DNA of 64,000 nt from Microbacterium sp. MAH-37 (GTDB lineage: Bacteria > Actinomycetota > Actinomycetes > Actinomycetales > Microbacteriaceae): positions 124,001-188,000 of the forward strand of contig NZ_WSEN01000004.1 in assembly GCF_009758255.1 (NCBI RefSeq), in the 5' to 3' direction. The notes under the pieces are model-generated. The model ran no database searches. It had not been told where the DNA came from and worked only from the letters and a program-made list of their open reading frames with translations. How positions within the stretch are numbered: the stretch's first letter is position 1; each line of letters starts with the position of its first letter. This document shows positions 51,308 to 59,889 of this stretch, one piece after another. The translations under genes and the position numbers were made by a program.

Positions 51308-52630
51308 TCACTGCGCGGGGCGCGCTGCGGCGCCGACGGGCATGTCCCCCAGCCTACGGATCCCGAGGCGGATGGCGGCGCTCATGGCGTCGGACATCCC
51401 GGCATCCGTCACACCGGAGAGCAGGTCGTCCAGCGCATCCGGATGCCGCTCCTGCGTCATCAGCCACGCGGCGACGGCGGTCGCCGGGGCGCCCGTGTCG
51501 TCTCCGGCGTCGATCGCGTGCGCGAGCACGGGCAGGATCCGCTCGCGCAGCTTGCGCTCGCCGTCGGCGGCGATCTGCGTCAGCTCGTGCCGGATGCGGG
51601 GGTTCGCGAACCGCGCCCGGGTGGCGGCGATCGAGTCGGCGACCTCGTCGCCGGCCAGCCGGCAGCTCGGGCCGGCGACCCGCCAGTACGCCTCCACGGT
51701 GTCGCGGATCGCGGGGTCGGCGAAGGCCGCGGCGACGTCGCGGTGCCCGGCGAGCAGACCCCGGTAGGCGAGCAGGGAGTGCGCGCCGTTGAGGATGCGC
51801 AGTTTGCGCTGCTCGAACGGGGCGAGGTCGGCGGCCAGGCGCACGCCTGCGCTCGGCCAGTCCGGTGCGGGGGCGGCGAAGCCCTCCTCGATGACCCATT
51901 CCGAGAACGGCTCGGCGACCACCGCCGCCTCATCGCGGATGCCGGTCATCCGCTCGACATCGTCGATGTCCTGCGGGCGGGTGCGCGGCGTGATCCGGTC
52001 GACCATCGACGAGCGGAACGCGACGTTCTCGTCGATCCATCCGGGCAGGGCGGGGTCGATCTCGGTGGCGGCGGCCAGCACGACCGAGCGTGCGACATCG
52101 CCGTTGCCGGAGAGGTTGTCGCAGCTGATCACGGTGAGCGGCCCGCCGCCGGCGCGGCGCCGCGCGTCCAGGCCGACGGCGAGACGGACCGGGGCGGTCG
52201 TGATCGGAGCGGCGGCGCCGGTGCGTACGGCGCGCAGGTCGGCGGCGACGTGCGCGTCCGTGAGGTCGAGGCGCCCGTGCCGGTCGGTGCGATACCCCGA
52301 CTCTGTGATCGTCATCGTCACGACGTGCGTGCGAGGATGCGCCAGCGCGCCCTCCCACGCGGTGCGGTCTGCCCCGTCGTGCGCGGCACGGATGCTGCGG
52401 ATCTCGCTGAACGTGTCGCCGCCGGTGTCGCGCGTGATGAGCGTGTAGCGGCATCCGGATGCCTGCAGCAGGCGCGCCTGGGCGGGGGAACGGCCGGTGA
52501 ACGCCACGATGCCCCACGGATCCTCGTCCGTGCGCGCCCGGTGCGTGTACCAGGCCTGATGGGCGCGATGGAAGGCGCCGACGCCCATGTGCACGACCGT
52601 CGGTCCGTCGTCGCGTCGTTCGTCCGCCAC
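51308..52630 (-). CDS. uxuB: Mannitol dehydrogenase-family fructuronate reductase
   Basis: This encodes 440 residues from GTG 52630, preceded by GAGGGGG; an ATG at 52675 would sit six bases from the operator with no ribosome-binding site. N-terminal VVHMGVGAFHRAHQAWYTHRA is the NAD-binding start. TMTITESGY, VISCDNLSGNGDVARSVV and FRSSMVDRITPRT follow, and LRILNGAHSLLAYRG holds the catalytic Lys-Asn-His set. It reduces fructuronate to D-mannonate, the step between UxaC and ManD. Tagaturonate or mannitol are alternative substrates within the family. Confidence 0.88.
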   Translation of the reverse strand: MADERRDDGPTVVHMGVGAFHRAHQAWYTHRARTDEDPWGIVAFTGRSPAQARLLQASGCRYTLITRDTGGDTFSEIRSIRAAHDGADRTAWEGALAHPRTHVVTMTITESGYRTDRHGRLDLTDAHVAADLRAVRTGAAAPITTAPVRLAVGLDARRRAGGGPLTVISCDNLSGNGDVARSVVLAAATEIDPALPGWIDENVAFRSSMVDRITPRTRPQDIDDVERMTGIRDEAAVVAEPFSEWVIEEGFAAPAPDWPSAGVRLAADLAPFEQRKLRILNGAHSLLAYRGLLAGHRDVAAAFADPAIRDTVEAYWRVAGPSCRLAGDEVADSIAATRARFANPRIRHELTQIAADGERKLRERILPVLAHAIDAGDDTGAPATAVAAWLMTQERHPDALDDLLSGVTDAGMSDAMSAAIRLGIRRLGDMPVGAAARPAQ

Positions 52631-52680
52631 TGTCCGCCCCCTCTCGGGGCGGAACCACCGCCCCTCCGGAACCATCCTAG

Positions 52681-52696
52681 TGGCAAGCGGTTGCCA
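52681..52696. promoter_or_regulatory. LacI-type operator 4 (uxaC / uxuB-lacI divergent promoter)
   Basis: TGGCAAGCGGTTGCCA is identical to operator 1. Its right half, TTGCCA, can also serve as the -35 of a uxaC promoter with TAGCGT 18 bases on (52715-52720), so binding would block uxaC directly and uxuB-lacI in the other direction. Confidence 0.85.
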
Positions 52697-52772
52697 AACT
52701 GTTGCACATCCGGGTAGCGTGCATCAGGACGGTCGGCCGAGACCGACGCGTCGCACGACCCAGAAGGACCAC

Positions 52773-54248
52773 ATGCGCAACCTCAGGATGCATCCAGACC
52801 GGCTCCTGCCCGCCGACCCCGCCGTGCGCGAGATCGCCCGCGGGCTGTACCGCCGTGTCGCCGACGCCCCGATCTGCTCGCCGCACGGACACGTGAGGGC
52901 GGAGATGCTCGCTGCCGACGAGCCGTTCGCCTCGCCGACCGAGCTGCTGCTCACCGGCGATCACTACGTGACCAGGGTGCTGCACGGAGCCGGGGTGTCG
53001 CTCGGAGGCGTGCAGGCGCCGGCCGGGCTGCCCCCGATCGATCCGCGCGAGGCGTGGAAGGTGCTCGCCGCGCACTGGCACCTGTTCCGCGCCACGTCGG
53101 TGCAGTACTGGTTCGAGCATCAGCTCGCCGAGGTGTTCGGCATCGATCAGCGGCTGACGCCGGAGTCCGCGGACGGGATCTACGACCGCATCGCGGAGCG
53201 CCTCGCCGATGACGAGTACCGTCCGCGCGCACTGTTCGAGCAGTTCGGCGTGGACGTGCTCGCGACCACCGACGACCCGGCATCCGACCTCGCGGCGCAC
53301 CGCGCGCTCGCGGCCGACCCCTCGTTCCGCGGGCGGGTCCTGCCGACCTTCCGCGCCGACCGCGTCATGGATCCTGCTGCGGACGGCTGGCGCGCCGCGC
53401 TCGACCGGCTCGAAGCGGCCGCCGACATCCCGTGCAGCACCTACGCCGGCATGCTCGACGCCCTGCGCGTGCGCCGGGCGGCCTTCCGCGCGGCCGGCGG
53501 CACGGCCACCGACTCCGGCGTGCCGGACGCGTGGGCGCTCCCGCTGCCCGCTGCTGAGGCGGAGCGCATCCACGCCGCAGGACTGCGCGGCGAGGCGACC
53601 GACGCCGAGGGCGAGGCGTACCGCCGCGACATCCTGTACCGGCTGATGGAGATGTCGGCCGCGGACGGCATGGTGATGCAGCTGCATCCCGGCATCCATC
53701 GCAACCACCACCGGCCGACGCTGGAGCGCTTCGGCACCGACACGGGGCATGACCTGCCGATCCCGATGACGTACACCGAGCCGCTGCGCCGGGCGCTGAA
53801 CGACTTCGGCACGGGCACCGAGCTCAGGCTGGTGCTGTTCACGGTCGACGAGACGTCGTTCTCGCGCGAGCTCGCGCCGCTCGCGGGTTTCTACCCCAGC
53901 GTGTACGTGGGCGCTCCGTGGTGGTTCCTGGACACTCCGGATGCGATGGAGCGGTACCGGCGCGCGATCACCGACAGCGCCGGGTTCGCGAAGACGTCGG
54001 GGTTCATCGACGACACCAGGGCGTTCTGCTCGATCCCCGCACGACACGACATGGCCCGGCGCGTGGATGCCGGCTATCTGGCGTCGCTGGTGGCCACGCA
54101 TCGGCTCGACGAGGAGGACGCCGTGCAGATCGCCGACGATCTCGTGCGGCGCGTGCCCTACGAGACGTTCCGGATCTCCGAAGGCTCTGCTTCGGGTCGC
54201 AGTCCTCGTCGCTCCGACGTCGGCGAACTGACGTATTCTGCGACCTGA
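52773..54248 (+). CDS. uxaC: Uronate isomerase
   Basis: This 491-residue protein has metal motif SPHGH (H38, H40) at the start of the amidohydrolase barrel, WHLFRATSVQYWFEHQLAEVFG, DDPASDL, QLHPGIHRNHH and the C-terminal SIPARHDMARRVDAGYLA. It converts D-glucuronate to D-fructuronate (or galacturonate to tagaturonate). Family members normally end shortly after RRVPYETFRI. Here about 24 extra Ser/Arg-rich residues follow, encoded by DNA resembling a degenerate intergenic repeat. It is read divergently from uxuB under operator 4. Confidence 0.93.
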   Translation: MRNLRMHPDRLLPADPAVREIARGLYRRVADAPICSPHGHVRAEMLAADEPFASPTELLLTGDHYVTRVLHGAGVSLGGVQAPAGLPPIDPREAWKVLAAHWHLFRATSVQYWFEHQLAEVFGIDQRLTPESADGIYDRIAERLADDEYRPRALFEQFGVDVLATTDDPASDLAAHRALAADPSFRGRVLPTFRADRVMDPAADGWRAALDRLEAAADIPCSTYAGMLDALRVRRAAFRAAGGTATDSGVPDAWALPLPAAEAERIHAAGLRGEATDAEGEAYRRDILYRLMEMSAADGMVMQLHPGIHRNHHRPTLERFGTDTGHDLPIPMTYTEPLRRALNDFGTGTELRLVLFTVDETSFSRELAPLAGFYPSVYVGAPWWFLDTPDAMERYRRAITDSAGFAKTSGFIDDTRAFCSIPARHDMARRVDAGYLASLVATHRLDEEDAVQIADDLVRRVPYETFRISEGSASGRSPRRSDVGELTYSAT

Positions 54249-54266
54249 ACGAAGGGGAGGTCGCGG

Positions 54267-55508
54267 ATGCCGCAGACAGGGATGCTCCTGGTCGGCGCCG
54301 CCGTCCGCACCGTGGCCGTGCCCGAGGGCACCGCGATGTCCGGCTACGCCGCCCGCACCTCGGGCAGCACCGGGACTCACGACCCGCTCACCGTCCGCGC
54401 CCTGGTGATCGGCCGGATCGCGCTGGTCGCAGTGGACTGCTGCGTGCTGCACGAGGACACCTGCGCCGCCGCGCGCTCGGCGGCGATCGCCGGCGGTGAC
54501 GTCGACGAGGTCGTGGTGCACGCGACGCACACCCATTCCGGCCCCTGCGTCGGGTGGGGGCGCGCGGGCGTCGATGAGGCGGAGGTGCGCGTCGCGGTGA
54601 CCGCGGCTGTCGTCGCGGCGGTCGCAGAGGCCGCCGGCCGACGGGTGCCGTGCACCGTCTGGTTCTCGGAGACGTTCGGCGCGGACGTCGCCCGCGATCG
54701 CCGGCATCCGGAGCGCCGCATCGACCCGCCGGTGCAGTCGGTCGGGTTCGACCACGACGGTCGCCGCGTCGCGACCCTGGTGACGTACGCCTGCCACCCG
54801 GTGGTCCTGGATGCGGCGAACACCCTGATCAGCGGTGACTTCATCGCACCGCTTCGCGACCGGGTCGAGCAGGCTCACCCCGGCAGCGTGTGCATCTACG
54901 CCACCGGCACTGCGGGCGATGTGAACCCCGGTGACTTCAGCCCCGAGTCGTCGTACGTACCAGGGGGCGAGGGGCACACCTTCGCGGAGGCGGCGCGCAT
55001 CGGCGGCATCCTGGCCGAAGCCGCGCTCGAGGCGCCCGTCCGCCGGATCGATGCACAGGGTGCGGCATTCGCGACCGCACCCGTCACTCTCGACCTGCAG
55101 CCCGAGGCCGACGTCGACGCCGACGTGCGCGCCTGGCGGGACGAGCTCGCCCGCGGCACCGCGCGCACGACGCTGCTCGAGGAGTGGCTGCGCTGGGCCG
55201 AGAACCGCCCGCAGGGCACCGGATGGACCGGGCGCGTGTCGACGATCTCGGCCGGCGCGCTGCGCATCGCGTGCCTGCCCGGGGAACCGTTCCTCGCGGC
55301 ATCCGATCGCCTGCGCGCCGCGCACGACGGACCCGTCCTCGTGCTCGGCTACTGCGACGGCGTGGCCGGCTACCTGCCCGATGAGGCGGAGTATGCGCAC
55401 GGCGGCTACGAGGTCGCCGACGCGCACCGCTACTACGGCATGCCGGCGCCGTTCGCGCGGGGCTCCCTCGAGCGCGTCATCGAGGCGGCGGCGGAGATCC
55501 TCTCCTGA
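54267..55508 (+). CDS. Neutral/alkaline ceramidase-like hydrolase
   Basis: This 413-residue protein has VHATHTHSGP with zinc-ligand-type H88 and H90, VTYACHPVVL, and CIYATGTAGDVNPGDF, all features of the neutral/alkaline non-lysosomal ceramidase N-terminal domain. There is no signal peptide. Related bacterial proteins in sugar clusters act on unknown amides or esters, so ceramide is not assumed. It starts 18 bases after uxaC and should belong to the same LacI-regulated transcript. LPGEPFLAASDRLRA near the end supports the family call. Confidence 0.85.
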   Translation: MPQTGMLLVGAAVRTVAVPEGTAMSGYAARTSGSTGTHDPLTVRALVIGRIALVAVDCCVLHEDTCAAARSAAIAGGDVDEVVVHATHTHSGPCVGWGRAGVDEAEVRVAVTAAVVAAVAEAAGRRVPCTVWFSETFGADVARDRRHPERRIDPPVQSVGFDHDGRRVATLVTYACHPVVLDAANTLISGDFIAPLRDRVEQAHPGSVCIYATGTAGDVNPGDFSPESSYVPGGEGHTFAEAARIGGILAEAALEAPVRRIDAQGAAFATAPVTLDLQPEADVDADVRAWRDELARGTARTTLLEEWLRWAENRPQGTGWTGRVSTISAGALRIACLPGEPFLAASDRLRAAHDGPVLVLGYCDGVAGYLPDEAEYAHGGYEVADAHRYYGMPAPFARGSLERVIEAAAEILS

Positions 55509-55569
55509 CCTCCACCGAGCCGCAGGGCAGCCCTGTCGGCCGCGGAACACTGCTGAGTAGGCTGAGCCG

Positions 55570-55698
55570 ATGACATCGCGGCGGCGTCGCGCTGACGTCG
55601 GCGGTCAGTCGGTGGCGCCGCGCGGCGACAGCGCGTCGATGAGCTTCTCCACGATCCCGGCCATGTCGACGGAGGGGTCGATCATCCACTGCAGCTGA
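55570..55698 (+). CDS. Possible 42-residue leaderless ORF overlapping tetR
   Basis: ATG 55570 is preceded by TAGGCT ending exactly six bases upstream, the same arrangement as the leaderless genes here. The peptide (MTSRRRRADVGGQSVAPRG..., Ser/Ala-rich) has no recognised domain and most of it is antisense to the 3' end of tetR. It is recorded mainly because of the promoter-like signal. Confidence 0.2.
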   Translation: MTSRRRRADVGGQSVAPRGDSASMSFSTIPAMSTEGSIIHCS

Positions 55699-56183
55699 AG
55701 CCCGTCGGAGACGGCCTGCACCACCCTGGCCATCGTGTCGGGGTCGAGCGCGCCCTGATGGGACGGGTCATGGGCCAGTCCCTCGGCCACCGCCGTGCGC
55801 AGCCGCTCGCTGCGCTCGAGGAAGTACTGGTGCGCCGGGTGCTCGGGGTCGACGGCGTCGACGGACAGTCGCGAGAACAGCTCGACCAGCCCCGGCACCT
55901 CGGCGTTGTGCCGGATCGTGGCGAGGAAGGCGGCGCGGGCGGTGTCGATGTCGGTGCCGGCGCCGATCTCATCGCGCTCGTCGCGCCGGCGCAGCACGGC
56001 GGTGAACAGGTCCTCCTTGCTGCCGAAGTAGTGCAGCAGCGCGGCCGGGGTCACTCCGACCACCTCGGCGATGTCCTTGAGCGAGGCGTTCTGGTAGCCA
56101 CGGCGGCCGATCACGTCGAGCGCGCTGTCCAGGATCTCCTCACGCCGGGCGATGCCCTTCGCGTACGAACCTCTGCGTGCCAT
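55605..56183 (-). CDS. TetR-family regulator
   Basis: This 192-residue protein has N-terminal HTH ILDSALDVIGRRGYQNASLKDIAEVVGVTPAALLHYFGSKEDLFTAVL (16-63) and a helical ligand domain. TAAGCT ends six bases before the ATG, suggesting a leaderless mRNA. It is divergent from the GH3 beta-glucosidase gene with a dyad in the 102-base gap, so it probably represses that gene. The ligand is likely a glycoside or aglycone. Confidence 0.92.
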   Translation of the reverse strand: MARRGSYAKGIARREEILDSALDVIGRRGYQNASLKDIAEVVGVTPAALLHYFGSKEDLFTAVLRRRDERDEIGAGTDIDTARAAFLATIRHNAEVPGLVELFSRLSVDAVDPEHPAHQYFLERSERLRTAVAEGLAHDPSHQGALDPDTMARVVQAVSDGLQLQWMIDPSVDMAGIVEKLIDALSPRGATD

Positions 56184-56220
56184 GCACCGAGCTTAATCCT
56201 TAACGACGTTTGATTTTTGG

Positions 56221-56241
56221 AAACTGAATCGCATACAGTTT
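56221..56241. promoter_or_regulatory. Probable TetR operator before the GH3 gene
   Basis: AAACTG (56221-56226) and CAGTTT (56236-56241) form a dyad with a 9-bp spacer in AT-rich DNA, 45-65 bases upstream of the GH3 ATG and 40-60 upstream of the tetR start. Confidence 0.5.
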
Positions 56242-56285
56242 TCGCAGGACAGAGATGTCACCCGGCCCGCTGCCAAGGAGAATCC

Positions 56286-58547
56286 ATGACTGAAGCATCC
56301 GATCTCACCCTCGAGGAGAAGGCCTCGCTCACCAGCGGCGCGGACTTCTGGACCACCAAGCCCGTCGAGCGGGCCGGCGTCGCGTCGATCATGATGACCG
56401 ACGGCCCGCACGGGCTGCGCAAGCAGGCTGGCGCGAGCGACCACCTCGGCATCGCCGACAGCGTGCCCGCGACCTGCTTCCCGCCCGCCGTCGGTCTCGG
56501 ATCCTCGTGGGACCCCGAGCTCATCGAGCGCGTCGGCGCGGCGATCGGCATGGAGGCCGCGATCGAGGACGTGGCGGTCGTGCTCGGTCCCGGCATCAAC
56601 ATCAAGCGCTCGCCGCTGTGCGGTCGCAACTTCGAGTACTTCTCCGAGGACCCGATCGTGTCGGGAGTGCTCGGCGCGGCGTCGGTGCGCGGCGTCCAGT
56701 CGCAGGGCGTGGGCAGCTCGCTCAAGCACTTCGCGGCGAACAACCAGGAGTTCGACCGGATGCGGGCCAGCTCTGACGTCGACCCGCGCCCGCTGCGCGA
56801 GATCTACCTGCGCGGGTTCGAGCGGGTGGTGAAGGACGAGCAGCCGTGGACGGTGATGTGCTCCTACAACCGCCTGAACGGCGTGTGGACCAGCGAGGAC
56901 CCGTGGCTGCTCACCAAGGTGCTGCGCGACGAGTGGGGCTTCGACGGCCTCGTCGTCTCGGACTGGGGCGCGGTCAACGACCGCGTCGTCGGCGTCGCCG
57001 CCGGCCTCGATCTCGAGATGCCCTCCTCCGGCGGGCGCACGGATGCTCAGCTCGTGGCCGCCGTGCAGTCCGGAGAGCTCGCCGAGAGCGTGCTCGACAC
57101 GGCGGCATCCCGCGCTCTGGACCTGGTGCGCAAGGCGGGTGAGCGGTCCGCCGTCGCGGGCCCGCTGGATGTCGACGCGCACCACGCGCTGGCGCGCGAG
57201 GCAGCCGGGCGTGCGATCGTGCTGCTGAAGAACGAGGGATCGATCCTGCCGCTCTCGGCGACGCAGAAGGTCGCCGTGATCGGCGCCTTCGCGACCGAGC
57301 CGCGCTTCCAGGGCGCCGGCTCGTCGCTGATCAACCCGACCCGGCTGGATGCCGCGCTCGACGCGATCCGCGAGGTCGGCGGGGACGCCGTGTCCTACGC
57401 ACCCGGTTTTGCGGTGAAGGGCGGCGCGATCGCGGCATCAGGGCGCTCCGCCGAGGACCTGCGCGACGAGGCGGTCGCCGCGGCATCCGCTGCGGAGGTC
57501 GCGGTCGTCTTCCTCGGCCTGCCCGCCTCGCAGGAGTCGGAGGGCTTCGACCGCGAGCACATCGATCTGCCCGCCGAGCAGCTTGCGCTGCTGGACGCCG
57601 TGCACGACGCGAATCCGAACACCGTCGTGGTGCTCTCGAACGGCGGCGTCGTGGCGCTGCCCTTCGCCGACCGCGTGCCGGCGATCGTGGAGTCGTGGCT
57701 GCTCGGGCAGGCCGGCGGGGGCGCCGTCGCCGACGTGCTGTACGGCGTGGTGAACCCTTCGGGCAAGCTCACCGAGACCGTGCCCGTGCGCCTGGAGGAC
57801 AACCCGTCGTACGGGAACTTCCCCGGCGAGCACGGACACGTCCGCTATGGCGAGGGCCTGCTGGTCGGCTACCGCTGGTACGACGCGAAGGGCCTTGAGG
57901 TCGTGTATCCGTTCGGCCACGGCCTGTCGTACACGACGTTCGCGTACGGCCCCGTCGCGGCGTCCGTGAACGCCGCCGGAGATGTCGTCGTGACCGTCGG
58001 CATCACGAACACCGGCGATCGTGACGGGCGTGAGGTCGTGCAGGTGTACACCTCGCTGCCGGGGTCGACCGTGCAGCGCGCGCCGCGTGAGCTGAAGGCG
58101 TTCGCGTCGGTGTCGGTGCAGGCCGGGGCGACCGTGCCCGTCGAGCTGGTCGTGCGCCGGGAGGACCTCGCGTACTGGGACATCCGCGTCGATCGCTTCG
58201 TCGTCGAGGGCGGCGAGTACGCGATCGAGGTCGGGGCGTCCAGCCGCGACATCCGGTCGTCCGCCACGGTCGCCGTCGAGGGCGACGCCGTGCGTCTGCC
58301 GTTGGACATGAACTCGTCGATCGGCGAGGTGCTGGCCGACCCGTTCGCCGGACCGATCGTGCAGCAGGCGCTCGCGCAGTTCACCGCGCCGACGGATGCC
58401 GCAGGCGCTTCGATGATGGAGGGCGACGGCATGGAGAAGATGATGGCGTCGTTCCCGATCGGCCGCATCGTCGGCTTCCCGGGCATCCCGGTCACGCGCG
58501 AGCAGATCGCCGCGCTGATCGCCGGTGCGAACGCCGCCGCGGGCTGA
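56286..58547 (+). CDS. GH3 beta-glucosidase-family enzyme
   Basis: This encodes 753 residues from ATG 56286, with AAGGAG upstream. The N-terminal barrel has MMTDGPHGLRKQ and GRNFEYFSEDP, with nucleophile Asp226 in GLVVSDWGAVND. The second alpha/beta domain includes LPAEQLALLDAVHDANPNTVVVLSNGG. A fibronectin III-like domain lies at about 600-680 (NTGDRDGREVVQVYTSLP). A C-terminal extension of about 80 residues follows. No signal peptide is present, so it acts inside the cell on beta-glucosides or related oligosaccharides. The divergent TetR gene is its likely regulator. Confidence 0.94.
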   Translation: MTEASDLTLEEKASLTSGADFWTTKPVERAGVASIMMTDGPHGLRKQAGASDHLGIADSVPATCFPPAVGLGSSWDPELIERVGAAIGMEAAIEDVAVVLGPGINIKRSPLCGRNFEYFSEDPIVSGVLGAASVRGVQSQGVGSSLKHFAANNQEFDRMRASSDVDPRPLREIYLRGFERVVKDEQPWTVMCSYNRLNGVWTSEDPWLLTKVLRDEWGFDGLVVSDWGAVNDRVVGVAAGLDLEMPSSGGRTDAQLVAAVQSGELAESVLDTAASRALDLVRKAGERSAVAGPLDVDAHHALAREAAGRAIVLLKNEGSILPLSATQKVAVIGAFATEPRFQGAGSSLINPTRLDAALDAIREVGGDAVSYAPGFAVKGGAIAASGRSAEDLRDEAVAAASAAEVAVVFLGLPASQESEGFDREHIDLPAEQLALLDAVHDANPNTVVVLSNGGVVALPFADRVPAIVESWLLGQAGGGAVADVLYGVVNPSGKLTETVPVRLEDNPSYGNFPGEHGHVRYGEGLLVGYRWYDAKGLEVVYPFGHGLSYTTFAYGPVAASVNAAGDVVVTVGITNTGDRDGREVVQVYTSLPGSTVQRAPRELKAFASVSVQAGATVPVELVVRREDLAYWDIRVDRFVVEGGEYAIEVGASSRDIRSSATVAVEGDAVRLPLDMNSSIGEVLADPFAGPIVQQALAQFTAPTDAAGASMMEGDGMEKMMASFPIGRIVGFPGIPVTREQIAALIAGANAAAG

Positions 58548-58560
58548 CCCGGTTCCCTTC

Positions 58561-58646
58561 GGTACGGATGCAGGCGAACTGAACGCCTGGCGGCAGGTTA
58601 CCCGCATGACCCGCCGCCAGGCGTTCGTCGTTCCTGCATCCGTACC
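58561..58646. terminator. Two-part hairpin after the GH3 gene (3' hairpin 3)
   Basis: Outer arms GGTACGGATGCAGG/CCTGCATCCGTACC (14 bp) and inner arms GAACGCCTGGCGGC/GCCGCCAGGCGTTC (14 bp) are perfect, with 6-nt internal loops and an 18-nt loop. It begins 13 bases after the stop. Confidence 0.75.
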
Positions 58647-58686
58647 CGTGCTTCGGCCTCGATAGCCTGGGGCAGGGGGAATCAGG

Positions 58687-59832
58687 ATGAGAGCGCGGAG
58701 GCCCGAGCTGCCACCGACCACGGGCGTGGTCTGGTCGAGCAGCATCCTCGATGCCGTGATCGCCGTGGCGATCGCCGGCGGTGTCGGCGTCGGACTCACC
58801 GGCGTGCTCATGCTGCTCAGCGGGATGAGCGGGCTGGGCGACGTGATGAACTCGAGCGGACTCCGCCTGCTCTTCGTCACCGCAGTGACCGCGGCCGCCT
58901 TCAGCGCACTGCTCGGACCGGCGTTCACATCGGTGCACCTCGCTCGGATGCGGATGTACGACGGCGCCGTGGCCGGATCAGCAGAGCTGCGCAACGCCGT
59001 CGAGTTCCGCGGGCAGGCCACGGCCACGCCCTTCTTCCCGCTGCAGGTGAGCCTGTTCTGCGTCGCCGGATTCGCCGCGACCATGGCGATCGTCTTCGGC
59101 ATCCTGTGGTCGCAGGGCCCCGTGTTCCGGGCGGTGACACTCGGATGCATCGCTCTGGTCGTCGTCCTCCTGCTCGCAGTGCTGGTCACACGCAACCGCA
59201 CCCACGGACCGGTCGCGGCCACGATCGCCGCACTTCCGAAGGGTGCCGTCGGCGTGCACGGCCCGGCCACGGTGATCCTGCGCGATGACAGGACGAGCCG
59301 CAGCGTGCTTCGTGAACGCGATCGTCGGCGCCGCACCCCATTGCACCCCTTGTGGGTGATCGTCGGCTGGTGCTTGGTCGCCGGCATCGTCGTCACCGGT
59401 GCGGCTGGCCTGCTGCGCGACACGATCGGGCGTGCACCGCTGACCGTCGCGTGGCTGTTTCTGGCCGCGTGCGTGGTGGCGCTGATCGTGCTGCATCTCG
59501 CCGACTGGCTCGAGCTCACTCGCCTGCCGCGCCGGCTGCGCGGCCCGGCCCCCACGGATGCCGAACAGGAGCGCGGCCACTCGCTCACGATCGACCTGCG
59601 AGGCCACGCGGTCACGACGATGGCCGTGTGGACCCTCGTCGCTCTCTTCGCCGTCGGGGTCGAGCTTCCCGGCGTCGGCGCCCCGGTGGTCCTGGCGCTG
59701 TGGCTGCTGGGGATGATCCTGCTGCTCTGGCTGCGGGCGCGGCTGGAGCGGATCGGCCCTGCACTGCGCGAGGAGTTCGGCTATGACGTGCCGATGGAGA
59801 TCCCGAGCGACGGCAACTCGAATCCGGGGTGA
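58687..59832 (+). CDS. Conserved membrane protein of unknown function
   Basis: This encodes 381 residues from ATG 58687, with GGGGGA upstream and TAGCCT further up. About eight to nine membrane spans are interrupted by one cytoplasmic segment (residues 185-225, RDDRTSRSVLRERDRRRRTPLHP) and another near 285-310. Sequence is rich in Ala, Val and Leu with no recognised family signature. It stands alone between the GH3 gene and the 6-phosphogluconate dehydrogenase gene. Confidence 0.65.
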   Translation: MRARRPELPPTTGVVWSSSILDAVIAVAIAGGVGVGLTGVLMLLSGMSGLGDVMNSSGLRLLFVTAVTAAAFSALLGPAFTSVHLARMRMYDGAVAGSAELRNAVEFRGQATATPFFPLQVSLFCVAGFAATMAIVFGILWSQGPVFRAVTLGCIALVVVLLLAVLVTRNRTHGPVAATIAALPKGAVGVHGPATVILRDDRTSRSVLRERDRRRRTPLHPLWVIVGWCLVAGIVVTGAAGLLRDTIGRAPLTVAWLFLAACVVALIVLHLADWLELTRLPRRLRGPAPTDAEQERGHSLTIDLRGHAVTTMAVWTLVALFAVGVELPGVGAPVVLALWLLGMILLLWLRARLERIGPALREEFGYDVPMEIPSDGNSNPG

Positions 59833-59889
59833 TTGCCCTGCGGCCGACCGTGCAGGACGATGTAACCGGACCTGAGTGAGGGAGAGACC

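Noticed and set aside
52677..55550. A 957-codon open frame on the minus strand
   Set aside because: It is antisense to uxaC and the ceramidase-like gene, Arg/Gly/His-rich and without domains.
57438..59615. A 725-codon open frame on the minus strand
   Set aside because: It is antisense to the GH3 gene and a membrane protein gene; composition is Arg/Thr/Ser-rich with no motif.
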